Source: Bolinopsis microptera
Taxonomy: Eukaryota; Ctenophora; Tentaculata; Lobata; Bolinopsidae
Assembly (NCBI RefSeq): GCF_026151205.1
Contig: NC_087077.1
Span: 8,299,983 to 8,363,982, forward strand
Direction: 5' to 3'
Length of the DNA: 64,000 nt
Below, in pieces: positions 25,971 through 38,847 of the stretch; the stretch's first letter is position 1, and every line of letters starts with the position of its first letter. The notes beneath the pieces are model-generated. The model did not search any database. It saw only the letters and a program-made list of their open reading frames with translations, and was not told the origin of the DNA. The position numbers were made by a program, and so were the translations under genes.

Positions 25971-27211
25971 CTGAATTAATATCAACGGTCAGCTCTGATA
26001 CAAGCTGCAACAGAAACAATATGGCCCAGAATTAAAATATATCAGCTATAATAGCCTATAGAATATAGATCTGTTCTTGGTCAGGCTAAAAAGTTGATAT
26101 GCGTCATCAAATTGTAAAAACGTTTTGAGAGCTCTATCCGTTTTACCTGAAAGTTGGACGTTTAGCATGTATAGTGGGATGTGACATGAGTGTAGACTAG
26201 AGTGAGATTTAAAACTATGGAAAATTCTCGCAGTACCGTCCTATATGCATACCAAATGGCTAAAAGAATAAATGCTAACAGTCAAATTATCCCCAACATT
26301 TACTTGACAGTTGACATCAACTAGCCTTCGATGAGATGTCAATGGAAGTTAAAGTTTTAGATCAGGGATTAGACGTTGAAGAATGGTAAATCGATTCGAA
26401 AATTCGGTGACGACAGTTAAAAATAGCATAGATTCTCGTCAGAGCAGAGATGGAGAGGCGAACGACTTACAAGTTACAATGTCAAAACATGACTTTTCAC
26501 ATTTATTGAACAATGGATTTTGTTCAGTTCAGATTCCACGGTCTACCACATTCATACTATGATTTCGAGCTAAACAAATAACTGAACATATGTCGTCAAA
26601 TTAAAAAATCTTATACATCAACATGCAACGAACAAATACATTTTTAATATGATGCGAGACACCCTTGACAAGAGTCAAGGTATTTTTTGATAAAATAAAA
26701 TTTGGTAACTGTGTAGTGTGTTCATATATCATGAAAAATACTGCATTTGAACGGTAAAAACTTGTTCAAGCAGTACAAAATGTTCATGTTGGTTATTAGT
26801 ATAACAAGATTTCAAAATTTAGATTTTCATATTTACAAGCTACTCAAAAGGATCTTTAAAAAATAAAATTACAGAACCGTTATATTTGCAAATTGCAACT
26901 GACTCGATTCTGTTAAAGTTGAGATTAAATAGAATTGAAATTAACAAGTTATAATTTCTGAACTAACAAATTTCAGATAAACTAATTCTCTTTTCATCTG
27001 AATCGGACAACAAATTCTACACAGAACGACAGCCGATCAAATATCAATAAATTATAGTTTGTCTCTTCTACACTTCTGCAGCTAAACGACACATGATCTC
27101 TTTGTGTCCCTTCACTCTTCACATCAGTAGGAAAGTCCCAACATTTATAATTATTCCAATTTACAGGGCATATAAACTTAATTAACAGTTTAGGGGACTA
27201 TGTCTGCATCT
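25971..27211. other. Intronic/intergenic DNA upstream of GPCR copy 1 stop
   Basis: AT-rich with no exon recognised. From about 26730 onward it matches 31380 onward, marking the left boundary of the tandem duplication. About 195 bp (roughly 26915-27095) is missing from copy 2. Confidence 0.5.
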
Positions 27212-28498
27212 CTAGTCCCTACAATCCGCCACGGCAGTTGTGACCTGGTAAATGTTAGTGGAAGTGGTTTCTCTCTGGTAAAATGAAGCCTCATTCCTGT
27301 ACATCAAGTTGTTTGACTTTGGAGAATCAGGCGCTTTCTCAGAATTGGATCCAATCCGTTTTGAATTAAGAGAGTTCATGGATATTTTGGTGTCATTTCG
27401 GGACGATCTTAAAGCGAAGGACTGGGCCATCTTTCTCTTGAAGCCCGTCAGTAAATCTCTGAAAGACTTCAAACGGAGGACGTAGATCCAAGGATGGAAG
27501 AGCAGAGACAGGAACGAGAGCAGACTCAGGTAGAACCGCTGCTGGTGCGTTGCAGGGGTGATATTTGAGAAACTTCCGTCACTTGAGGGAAGAGATAAAT
27601 ACTCAAACCACCATGCAACTACGTAGGGGAAATTAGTGAGCACGAAAGTGAAAGCAATAGCACTGATAACCAGAGTAACCTTCATGATTTTCTTCATGCT
27701 CCTGTTATGTAATCCTCTGATGACTGAAACCAGAACGATGAGATTGGTGAGGACGATTACTAACCAGGACCCAGCTGTGATAATGGCTAAGATGATCACA
27801 TCCACTTGAACTGAGGTGCTTTCTGCTGAATTTGACAGGTAAACTGCACACGTCAGGGGAGTTTTATAGTGAGAGTAGTTTGCAAGTTTATCGAAGGTTG
27901 TAGCAGTGGGGTCGTTGTACTCCAAGCAGTCCATTGGGTGTGCCTTATCGCTGTAATGCATTAAGTTCACCAGAGTAGGAGTAGTCCTGCAGAGAAGGGG
28001 TATTATAGCAGCCACAAGACACGCCACCTGCACTCTTATTCTTGATTCATAGAAAGCGTCGTAACGCAGAGGAAACTTGACGTGCAGGAAGCTGTCCGTA
28101 GAGAGAAGTGATATAATCAAGACACGGAACAGGAAGATGTACTCAAAGAGGAAGGGTGCGATGTACAGGGAGTAGTACCGCATAGCAGCCTGCTCCCGGA
28201 AGTAGCTAACCCATGTGAGGTGGAAAGAAGAAGGGAGACCTACCAGGGCAGCTAACACAAAATCAGCCAGTGATAGAACCAGTCCGAGGTAGACGGAGTT
28301 GAAGAATCTGGACTTCTTGATGTTGAACCAGTTCTTGTAGACGAGCCAACTCATGAGAGCATTGAATACGATGAAAATGACACAAATTACCAGAAGAAGA
28401 GATCCTCCGATTTTAAGGTCTGACATTTGTATGGCCACATGCTTGACAGGTGGTTGAGTACTGGAACTAGCATTATGATCTGGCCAGGAGGGGGTCAT
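27212..28498 (-). CDS. Rhodopsin-like (class A) GPCR, copy 1
   Basis: Intronless 428-residue receptor. Seven hydrophobic segments fall at about residues 33-54, 68-90, 112-133, 153-173, 232-258, 272-296 and 322-343. The N-terminus is extracellular, with a glycosylation site NAS at 9-11. TM2 carries the conserved acidic residue in SLADF (77-81). The TM3 end has TDSFLHVKFPL where most class A receptors have D/E-R-Y. TM6 has TNFPY without the usual CWxP. TM7 reads FHPWIY (335-340) in place of NPxxY. The C-tail is Ser/Asn-rich and basic, suitable for arrestin or kinase sites. Two ECL2-region Cys (CLEY and TCAVY) are present. Ligand unknown; the TM motifs point to a divergent lineage-specific receptor. 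About 97% identical to copy 2. If the exon model of the giant gene is right, it lies within that gene's 22 kb intron, on the same strand. Confidence 0.94.
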   Translation of the reverse strand: MTPSWPDHNASSSTQPPVKHVAIQMSDLKIGGSLLLVICVIFIVFNALMSWLVYKNWFNIKKSRFFNSVYLGLVLSLADFVLAALVGLPSSFHLTWVSYFREQAAMRYYSLYIAPFLFEYIFLFRVLIISLLSTDSFLHVKFPLRYDAFYESRIRVQVACLVAAIIPLLCRTTPTLVNLMHYSDKAHPMDCLEYNDPTATTFDKLANYSHYKTPLTCAVYLSNSAESTSVQVDVIILAIITAGSWLVIVLTNLIVLVSVIRGLHNRSMKKIMKVTLVISAIAFTFVLTNFPYVVAWWFEYLSLPSSDGSFSNITPATHQQRFYLSLLSFLSLLFHPWIYVLRLKSFRDLLTGFKRKMAQSFALRSSRNDTKISMNSLNSKRIGSNSEKAPDSPKSNNLMYRNEASFYQRETTSTNIYQVTTAVADCRD

Positions 28499-28728
28499 AA
28501 TTTAGAGTTTCTGAAATGTAAACTTAGTGTTAAAAGAGCCATTTCCAGTGATAAAAGTTGTAAGTTAATTTACCAGCAGAATATCATATGACGTGTAAAC
28601 TCAGGCGGCGAATATAGGGAAATTGCACAAAAATATCACAAAAATCACAAAACAATCATAAAATATCACAAAAATCAGAGGCTTCAACGGCAGATTACTA
28701 TACGGAGACTTATCTATACAATATTTTA

Positions 28729-29335
28729 AACTTGACGAAATTTCCCCGGCAACGCGACGGGGACATAGAAGAAAAAACACCGAAAATCGACCTCAAAATG
28801 ACCCTCTGGTGAAGCCAAACCCAGCTCGCAAATGGAGTTGAAACCTCGCCATTTTTAGCAGGGTTGTAGAAAAAGGATAGGAATAGGCTATAGCATTCTT
28901 AGAATTTTGATTTAGGCTTTAGATTTTTTATAATTAACGTCGGAAGTGAGGTTAAATAATCGTTAGAATAATGGCGTTATTTTAGCAAAGGTTTACTGCG
29001 CTGTTGCGTAGCAACGATAAAAATGCACGTGCGCGAGCAAGAACATCTTAACTACGTGCGTTGTTATGCTGTATGCTACGTCATAACTTCAAAACTAGCT
29101 CACATTTACGCTCACGCTATGACTTATATTCATAACTTTGGTTGTGATTGGTATTTTTTGATGCGGTAAAAAGTATCGTTTTGGGAATCCGAATACTAAC
29201 AACGCTGTCGCCATTGTTAAATAAATTCCATTATGTCTACTGTATAACAGAGCTGTATGATGAAGAGAAATTAAAACATAACTGATTTTTAAAATTTCCT
29301 CGAACAAAGCTTTCGACTAGCGGGTTTCTAGTTAA
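28729..29335. repeat. About 610 bp segment present only in duplication unit 1
   Basis: Unit 2 reads directly from GGAGACTTAT into TAAATATATTT, whereas unit 1 has this extra stretch between the same flanks. No terminal repeats or target-site duplication were found, so either an insertion in unit 1 or a deletion in unit 2 is possible. No gene inside. Confidence 0.75.
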
Positions 29336-29459
29336 ATATATTTTAGGAACTAAAAAGTGGCACTACAAGACGAAGTGAAGTAACATTACAATCCATTCTT
29401 TCTTACGTCAGACTAAACATTAAGAGGGTACTACTGAAACTACCATCATGTGACCAGAC

Positions 29460-30257
29460 CAGGCTTGTCCGCCGTGGCTAAATGGATCGGCGGCGGCGTT
29501 TCACTAAAATTACACCGGCGGCGGCGGCGTACGCCGGCGTGAGCCGTGAAATCAATGCCAACTAAATTGAGGTCTATGAAATATGAATATGATCATATGT
29601 ACTTAATTTGGGTAATTTAGACTTAACTTCAACAAATGATGTTGGTATATTGTTATGGTATTATCTGCTATCAAATAAAAGTTGAGACAAATTGATAAGT
29701 TCGGGCAGTCAACTCACTCAACTGTCAGCAATGTAATGCTAACAAATACGATATTATAATACCTGGTGCATGTCGCATGATCATCTACAATGTGGGGACT
29801 GAGAAATAAAGCAGCGAAAACACTGTAAAGTTTACAACATGAACATGTCACGAGTACAATTTCACTGTGAATTGTGAATGCATATAAACATAGGCAGACT
29901 TAAAACTGCAGAGTGCAGATTGCTAATTGTACATTAGAAAATAATAGATCAGTACAATTTAACTTAAGGAGCATGAAATTTTCGATGTAACGCGTGCTAG
30001 TAACTGTAGTTCGGATTATTCCATATACGGTATAATCAATATTGTTAAGTTAGCTAAAGGTGTGTATCATGTGTGTGTTGCCCCTAGCCGCTAATCGCTA
30101 TCAGTAACACTGATACCTTCAAAATCAAATGAAGACAGAATTATTTTGAAGTCAGAAAATGCACGCCGTACGCCGATGTACGCCGGGTGTATCGGCGGCG
30201 TTCGGCGTGGCAAAATCACCCGGCGGCGGCGGCGTTCGGCGGCGGCGGACAAGCCTG
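29460..30257. mobile_element. Non-autonomous hAT-type element with empty site
   Basis: 798 bp, with terminal inverted repeats CAGGCTTGTCCGCC and an 8 bp target-site duplication GACCAGAC on both sides (29452-29459 and 30258-30265). Unit 2 of the duplication has a single GACCAGAC at the same place (about 33307), an empty site. Subterminal GGCGGCGGCG / TACGCCGGCGT repeats lie at both ends. An 8 bp duplication with CAG-type ends is the hAT signature. No transposase frame. Confidence 0.95.
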
Positions 30258-30559
30258 GACCAGACTGCTTAGTCACTTACTGTGACGAACATGAGGTAAA
30301 ATTATCAACGGACTATTGTTGGATGACATAATCATATAATAGCTAACCATTGGGCCAATATTGGATCAATATATCGGATCTATTGTTTGTCACAGTGTTC
30401 AGCAATGCTTTTAACCAAACGTAATAGTTAGGTAATAGTTATTAGTTAGACATGCCCGACCAAAGACCAGTGTTAGAACTAAATTAGGAGTGTATGCCGG
30501 GTGGTCAGGAGTATCAATGTGTTCCTTTTAATACTTCTCGACACGTGTTTTGATTTAGA

Positions 30560-30606
30560 AGTGATATATTACACAGTGATATATTACACAGTGATATATT
30601 ACACAG
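30560..30606 (+). repeat. 15 bp unit repeated three times
   Basis: TGATATATTACACAG occurs three times in unit 1 and once in unit 2 (about 33610), a local expansion after the duplication. Confidence 0.9.
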
Positions 30607-30779
30607 AGCTCAACAAAAAGCCCCAAAGAAAAGTGTGAACATAACAAAATGATCGTATATTAGAATGTCTATATGATTTCAAGAAAGCGAAATCCGTACA
30701 GAGTTCTATAAAAAGTTTATCTAAACTACGATCTCGCACTCTGCTTGTCGCTTGACACACTAACAAGCTAGCTTTTATG

Positions 30780-30866
30780 TTTTTTTTTTGTTTTTTTGTT
30801 TCAGAGAGGCTGGGCCAAGATAGCCCACGAGAGGATAGCATTGAGATGCTCTGCCTACCTCTGGGG
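30780..30866 (-). mobile_element. Small poly(A) retroposon (SINE-like) with empty site
   Basis: An 87 bp insertion absent from unit 2. It is flanked by an 11 bp direct repeat TAGCTTTTATG (30769-30779 and 30867-30877). Read on the minus strand it has a body of about 65 nt (starting CCCCAGAGGTAGGCAGAGC) followed by an A-rich tail, the mark of LINE-mediated retroposition. The source RNA was not recognised. Confidence 0.88.
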
Positions 30867-31379
30867 TAGCTTTTATGTTGAAACTGTTATACATATCAAT
30901 TTTTCCTCGATTATGTTTTGCTTTTGCCACTTTGTGGACGTAATGCTTAGCAATAAGGTCATATTGCATTAATGAAAGCAAATTTTAACTGTTGGAAACA
31001 TGCAGATAGGACTCGGGGCTCCTTGCATTCATAGCTGTTAAAATGCTAAATATCGCTACGTGCGATGATTAAAACTAAAGTATTAACATTCAATCGTGAG
31101 GTCTAGAACATTTACTAAACATAGTACTGTGTATACTGTTAAACAGTCAACACATAAACACATCATATGGGGAGGTCTATTATAACGGAGATAAGAGAAA
31201 TGTTGTAGACACATTCGACTGGTGTGAACTGTGAGGCTCAGATTAAACGATAATTTTCATTGGAAGATTTTAAATTTGACACTTAAAGTTGTAATTTAAA
31301 ATGTTTTTAGAATTCTAAATAATGTTCTGCTATCACTAAAGATTTAATACTGATATGATGTTTATTCATCATGAAAAAT

Positions 31380-34235
31380 CATGAAAAATACTGCTGTACT
31401 GCATTTGAACGATTAAAACTTGTTCAAGCAGTACAAAATGTTCATGTTGGTTATTAGTATAACAAGATTTCAAAATTTAGATTTTCATATTTACATGCTA
31501 CTCAAAAAGATATTCTTTGAAAAATAAAATAACAGAACCGTTATATTTAAAAATTGTAACTGACTCGATTCTGACACACGATCTCTTTATGTCCTCTCAC
31601 TCTTCACATCAGTAGGAAAGTCCCAACATTTATAATTATTCCAATTTACAGGGCATATAAACTTAATTAACAGTTTAGGGGACTATGTCTGCATCTCTAG
31701 TCCCTACAATCCGCCACGGCAGTTGTGACCTGGGCAATGTTAGTGGAAGTGGTTTCTCTCTGGTAAAATGAAGCCTCATTCCTGTACATCAAGTTGTTTG
31801 ACTTTGGAGAATCAGGCGCTTTCTCAGAATTGGATCCAATCCGTTTTGAATTAAGAGAGTTCATGGATATTTTGGTGTCATTTCGGGACGATCTTAAAGC
31901 GAAGGATTGGGCCATCTTTCTCTTGAAGCCCGTCAGTAAATCTCTGAAAGACTTCAAACGGAGGACGTAGATCCAAGGATGGAAGAGCAGAGACAGGAAC
32001 GAGAGCAGACTCAGGTAGAACCGCTGCTGGTGCGTTGCAGGGGTGATATTTGAGAAACTTCCGTCACTTGAGGGAAGAGATAAATACTCCAACCACCATG
32101 CAACTACGTAGGGGAAATTAGTGAACACGAAAGTGAAAGCAATAGCACTGATAACCAGAGTAACCTTCATGATTTTCTTCATGCTCCTGTTATGTAATCC
32201 TCTGATGACTGAAACCAGGATGATGAGATTGGTGAGGACGATTACTAACCAGGACCCAGCTGTGATAATGGCTAAGATGATCACATCCACTTGAACTAAG
32301 GTGCTTTCTGCTGAATTTGACAGGTAAACTGCACACGTCAGGGGAGTTTTATAGTGAGAGTAGTTTGCAAGTTTATCGAAGGTTGTAGCAGTGGGGTCGT
32401 TGTACTCCAAGCAGTCCATTGGGTGTGCCTTATCGCTGTAATGCATTAAGTTCACCAGAGTAGGAGTAGTCCTGCAGAGAAGGGGTATTATAGCAGCCAC
32501 AAGACACGCCACCTGCACTCTTATTCTTGATTCATAGAAAGCGTCGTAACGCAGAGGAAACTTGACGTGCAGGAAGCTGTCCGTAGAGAGAAGTGCTATA
32601 ATCAAGACACGGAACAGGAAGATGTACTCAAAGAGGAAGGGTGCGATGTACAGGGAGTAGTACCGCATAGCAGCCTGCTCCCGGAAGTAGCTAACCCATG
32701 TGAGGTGGAAAGAAGAAGGGAGACCTACCAGGGCGGCTAACACAAAATCAGCCAGTGATAGAACCAGTCCGAGGTAGACGGAGTTGAAGAATCTGGACTT
32801 CTTGATGTTGAACCAGTTCTTGTAGACGAGCCAACTCAGGAGAGCATTGAATACGATGAAAATGACACAAATTACCAGAAGAAGAGATCCTCCGATGTAA
32901 AGGTCTGACATTTGTATGGCCACATGCTTGACAGGTGGTTGAGTACTGGAACTAGAAATATGATCTGGCCAGGAGGGGGTCATAATTTAGAGTTTCTGAA
33001 ATGTAAACTTAGTGTTAAAAGAGCCATTTCCAGTGATAAAAGTTGTAAGTTAATTTACCAGCAGAATATCATATGACGTGTAATCTCAGGCGGCGAATAT
33101 ATGGAAATTGCACAAAAATATCACAACAATCACAAAACAATCATAAAATATCACAAAAATCAGAGGCTTCAACGGCAGATTACTATACGGAGACTTATTA
33201 AATATATTTAAGGAACTAAAAAGTGGCACTACAAGACGAAGTGAAGTAACATTACAATCCATTCTTTAAAACATTAAGAGGGTACTACTGAAACTACCAT
33301 CATGTGACCAGACTGCTTAGTCACTTAATGTGACGAACATGAGGTCAAATTATTAACGGACTATTGTTGGATGACATAATCATATAATAGCCAACCATTG
33401 GGCCAATATTGGATCAATATATCGGATCTATTGTTTGTCACAGTGTTCAGCAATGATTTTAATCAAACGTAATAGTTAGGTAATAGTTATTAGTTAGACA
33501 TGCCCGACCAAAGACCAGTGTTAGAACTAAATTAGGAGTGTATATCGGGTGGTCAGGAGTATCAATGTGTTCCTTTTAATACTTTTCGACACGTGTTTTG
33601 ATTTAGAAGTGATATATTACAGAGCTCAACAAAAAGCTCCAAAGAAAAGTATGAACATATCAAAATGATCGTATATTAGAATGTCTATATGATTTCAAGA
33701 AAGCGAAATCCATACAAAGTTCTAGAAAAAGTTTACCTAAACTACGATCTCACACTCTGCTTGATACACTAACATTAACAAGCTAGCTTTCATGTTGAAA
33801 ATGTTGTATACATATAAATTTGTCCTCAATTAGTTTTGCTTTTGCCACTTCGTGGACGTAATGCTTAGCAATAAGATCATATTGCAATGAAAGCAAATTT
33901 TAACTGTTGGAATCATGCAGATATAGGACTCGGGGCATAGCTCGCATTCATAGCTGTTAAAATGCTAAATATCGCTACGTGCGATGATTAAAACTAAAGT
34001 ATTAACATTCAATCGTGAGGTCTAGAACATTTACTAAACATATAACTGTGTAAATGTTTACACATAAACACATCATATGGGGAGGTCTATTATAACGGAG
34101 ATAAGAGAAATGTTGTAGACACATTCGACTGGTGTGAACTGTGAGGCTCAGATTAAACGATAATTTTCATTGGAAGATTTTAAGTTTGACACTTAAAGGT
34201 AATTTAAAATGTTATTAGAATTCTAAATAATATTA

Positions 34236-34236
<1 letters not shown>
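31380..34236. repeat. Tandem segmental duplication, unit 2 (with GPCR copy 2)
   Basis: Direct repeat of 26730-31330, head to tail, ending where the second GA microsatellite starts. It preserves the empty sites of the unit 1 insertions. Confidence 0.92.
31697..32983 (-). CDS. Rhodopsin-like (class A) GPCR, copy 2
   Basis: Intronless, 428 residues, same length as copy 1 and with about eleven substitutions. These include loss of the N-terminal glycosylation site (NAS to ISS at 9-11), Lys29 to Tyr, Met49 to Leu, Ser130 to Ala, Ser229 to Leu, Val255 to Ile, Leu287 to Phe, Phe298 to Leu and Tyr417 to Ala. All transmembrane and TM7 HPWIY features are kept and the frame is intact, so both copies are probably functional. 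Most changes are conservative membrane swaps; the glycosylation and position-29 changes lie at the extracellular entrance. Same strand and setting as copy 1. Confidence 0.94.
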   Translation of the reverse strand: MTPSWPDHISSSSTQPPVKHVAIQMSDLYIGGSLLLVICVIFIVFNALLSWLVYKNWFNIKKSRFFNSVYLGLVLSLADFVLAALVGLPSSFHLTWVSYFREQAAMRYYSLYIAPFLFEYIFLFRVLIIALLSTDSFLHVKFPLRYDAFYESRIRVQVACLVAAIIPLLCRTTPTLVNLMHYSDKAHPMDCLEYNDPTATTFDKLANYSHYKTPLTCAVYLSNSAESTLVQVDVIILAIITAGSWLVIVLTNLIILVSVIRGLHNRSMKKIMKVTLVISAIAFTFVFTNFPYVVAWWLEYLSLPSSDGSFSNITPATHQQRFYLSLLSFLSLLFHPWIYVLRLKSFRDLLTGFKRKMAQSFALRSSRNDTKISMNSLNSKRIGSNSEKAPDSPKSNNLMYRNEASFYQRETTSTNIAQVTTAVADCRD

Positions 34237-35172
<936 letters not shown>

Positions 35173-37497
35173 ATGGGATCTGTAGTGCTTGTTGTTTGGA
35201 TTCTGTTGGCCTGTACAGCAATTTATACAGGTCAGGATAACTTTCGAATTCGTATTGTGCGTGTGTTAAACAAATTATGAGGTCAGTTAAGAGAAACATT
35301 CCGGACGCGATAAAAAATAATTCTAGAAAAACCAGACCAATTTTCGAGGTTACCAGCCAAAACGAGTTATTCCCAAACTGTGCAGGTTCAACGTCACCAG
35401 GGCTAAAAAGCAAAATCCCTCTTGTAACCGCGACCGCTTCAAACGTGTGGGCTGGAAAAGCAGCGTGGCGAGCAATAGACGGAAACTATGAAACCTACAG
35501 TTTAGCAGGACCAAATGAAGAGCAGGAAACATGGTTCACCGTGACCCTGGACAGTGTGCACTGTGTGGCAATGGTGACTGTGGTACACTCCGAGGTAAGG
35601 GAGACTAACTTTTGGATTTGTAGTATTCTGCAAAATCCAGAAACAGCCAAGGACTGTTAGGGATTACATAGTCAATCAATCTTTAAGTATTCATGATTTT
35701 TAAGTATGCAAATGATAGGCATGGTCCTGTAGATCACTAGGATGTTATTTAAAAGTCGACTGAAACCTTTTAAATTTGAAGGTGACGAGTATTAATTTTG
35801 CTAAATAAAAATGCGCACGATGAAAATCTGAACAGAATGAGTGAGAATCAAACCACCATTTTTATTTGCCGAACCGAATTTTTGTCGACCAATAACAAAT
35901 CCGATGTTTTGCGAGATTTATTCAATGAGAAAGGTCACAGCGAATAATCAGTAACTAAGATCACGTTATAATTAAAACACTGCAGTCTCTACAAAAAGAC
36001 CAACTTCCAGGCAAGCAACAGAACAACCTTCACCTGTACCGAGATCGGGTGTACCTGTAACAGTGACACAAACTGCGGGGACAACATAACGCTGCTGGTA
36101 TACAGCACACGTGACCAGACCTCACGTGACCTGTCACGTGACCTGCCTTCTATTGTGGCATGTGGGGTGGGAGACACTATCAAGGTGCTGGATCCTAAAG
36201 GATGGGGCTTCAAGGTCTTCGAGATTATGGCAACAGCACAACTAGGTAACGTAAACAAGTTTTATGACAACGACGATTTGTTATTCTTATAGAGTGATAT
36301 GATTGTATAAAGAGCGATTGATAAAAAGATTGTTAGATCATCAAGAGTCACATAATAAATGGCAAGTGCAAACATCGTGATTGATCATTAAATACTGCAG
36401 TAAGCTTTGTACGTAAAACTAATCACATATACACATCGACTGATGTGATTCTACCACTGCGGAACACACATAAGCTATCACAGCTACGTTATGGCAACCT
36501 TTCGCTTCTGACTCTTTCTGCAAATACCTCTAAGTGATTCCTATAGTCGTCACAGGCCTGACGTAGAGGATCCACCAATGACATTAGTTTGCGTTAGAAA
36601 CAAAATACGAATGAAAACGTCATAAATCGATTATCTATCTCAGGAAGAAGCGATTTTTGCTCCTGTAATTAGGACGCAAACAATAGTGGGACACGGTCAG
36701 ACTATTTGTATTACACGATTCATACAATTATAAAATATTTTTAATCTTAAATGAAAACCATAAAATTATAAAGATCTCACCTAATGCACAAACAGATGGA
36801 TATGGTAGATGTATAAGTAAGTAAGGGCTAGTGTGACTGTGAGGTGATGCCTCACAGCTAGGAGACAAATTAACCGTTCGTAGGACGGTGGTTTTATACA
36901 GAACATATTTATTATATCTATTATCATATCATATACATACAACTATAATAGGACCGTACATGTTGTTATACTATTGTTATTTAGATATTGAAACGTTACC
37001 CATATAGTTAATTAGTTAGAAGGAATTTTTAACCTCATGACATGGACTGTAAAACTAGCTCGACAAAGACTTGTAATAATTACAGTTACCAACGGAACCT
37101 TTCTATGTAAACGATTAGCAAAGTTTCCTTCGCCACCTTAACTCACTGAATCATTGTTATTGATAGGTTTTATGAAACTACGAAAGAGACTCTGACGTCA
37201 ATATACAGTCGCACATTATTTTTTACTGTAAATTATTTAACTGTAAATTTTGAATTAAATTGAATTAAGCAAGTGCAGCTGTGATCTTGTAAATCGAATA
37301 ATAAACTACTCCAGCTGACTGCCGAGAGTATACCCCTGCACGGGACAGCGCGGAGATGGAACCGCTACTTCCGGTCCCCCACAACTCACACGTGACACTG
37401 GGGTGTAGGTCCGGGTACCGGAACGTAGGGGGCAGCAGGGGCATTTGTCAAGACGGACAGATTGTTCTGGAGAGTGTGTCACCTGACTGTGTTATAG
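35173..37497 (+). CDS. Secreted or membrane protein with F5/8C (F-lectin-like) and sushi domains, partial
   Basis: Exons: 35173-35230 (signal peptide MGSVVLVVWILLACTAIYT, phase 1), 35386-35594, 36011-36245 and 37315-37497, with matching phases 1,0,1,1. The second exon (AWRAIDGNYETYSLAG, then WFTVTLDSVHCVAMVTVVHS) fits the start of a discoidin/F5-8C or fucolectin-type beta-sandwich. The third (TCTEIGCTCNSDTNCGDNIT to WGFKVFEIMATAQLG) completes it with the usual last strand. The fourth, phase 1-1, is a sushi/CCP module with four Cys (ADC, TLGCRSGY, GICQDG, PDC). Such proteins are typically extracellular glycan-binding or adhesion and innate-recognition molecules. No further exon or stop was found before the foldback transposon at 37997; the gene may continue past it or may be truncated by it. 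The acceptor for exon 3 was chosen at 36011 because it keeps the phase. It lies antisense within the proposed giant-gene intron. Confidence 0.75.
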
Positions 37498-38847
37498 GTA
37501 AGCAGGTAGAGAGAAAATAACACTATTTGTTTTAAGGAGTGTCACAGGTAGAACTGTAAGAAGGTTTTAAGAATAACACGGACGGGAAGTAGAAGAAACG
37601 GGCAAAATGTATAATAGATATAAAAACTCCTCAAATGCAGGGTTTAATAATACTCAGGTTAAACTGAGGTTATTACCATGTTACAATTGTTAAAACATGG
37701 CGTTGTCAAGTTAGATTAGTCGACAAACTTTACGTCAAATGTTTATCGTGAACTAAAAGGTAACTCAGGTTTTGAATTCCAGTAAAACCTACTTAGTATT
37801 CATCGCACCAATATGTTTCGTTAACTCAGATATCAAACTATAGATCACACTCTAAATGCTCATAGTCATACTGACCAGCTTTAAATAAACTCAGAACTGT
37901 CGAGTTTGTTCAGAAAGTTAAGTATTCAGTATGTTAAAAAGAGCAACTTTAATTGATATGTCCTGAGAGAGGGGAGAACCTAGTACGGTATTAGTACAGT
38001 CAAATCCGTCTTTTTGTCGGACAAAATTCGCAACAAAGCGATTTTAACGGGATATGGTCGGGACAGGTCCCAGGAATCATTCCAGAGAGTTCCCAAAATC
38101 CTCGACTTCAGGAAAATCCACAGTTACCACTTTTTTACCACCTTTTTACCACTTTGGTTTTCCGCAAATAAGTCACGTTCTGAATATCCTAGAAGATTCT
38201 AGTTTAAAGCATTGTGTTTAGAAAACAAAAAAGAACAACCTTTTCTTTAACAACTTTTTCAAAAACAAATTATTTAATTAATTAATTAAATAATTAATAA
38301 ATTTTCAAATATTTCAAAAATACATTTTCATAAAAAATGTTCACAATTACATTCCACGTATATTGAACTAATTTTTATGAAAATTTTGAAAATTTTCACA
38401 TACAATATTTTGGACTTGTAAAATTTTCGAAATTTGTAAAGAAAAACCACTATTTACCACTTTTTACCACATCGAATCTCCGCTAATGAAAAGACTTCTG
38501 AATGGCGTAGAAGGTTCTAGATTGAACCAATGTGTTCAAAATATGAAAGAGGACAACTTTTTATCTAACAAACTTTGGATTAGATAATTAATTAATTAGC
38601 TTATTCGATTATTAAACAAATATTTAAAAAATATAAAAATTACTTTTGATCAAAATATTTTAAAATTACATATCACGAATAATTAACAAATTTTCATTAT
38701 ATTAATTGGGAAATCGAAGTAGTACTTTATATAACCATATATACTAGATAATAGTCTAACTTATGAGTCCTCAGCTGGCACATTGGTGCAATTGTCCTGA
38801 CATTTCAGGCAGGTTGATCCACATTGTATTCCTGCTTTTCTGCATGA

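Larger units (their letters stand above)
26730..31330. repeat. Tandem segmental duplication, unit 1 (with GPCR copy 1)
   Basis: Direct repeat of 31380-34236. The unit includes the GPCR gene, its 3' flank and several kb of 5' flank, for example GCTATATCGGATC-type and TCAATCGTGAGGTCTAGAAC blocks in both. Unit 1 is longer because it holds insertions absent from unit 2, including the hAT element at 29460-30257, the retroposon at 30780-30866 and an unexplained segment of about 610 bp at 28729-29335. Confidence 0.92.

Noticed and set aside
38014-38202. Duplicate 62-codon frames at 38014-38202 and 41938-42126
   Set aside because: They are the two inverted arms of the foldback element, not a gene family.
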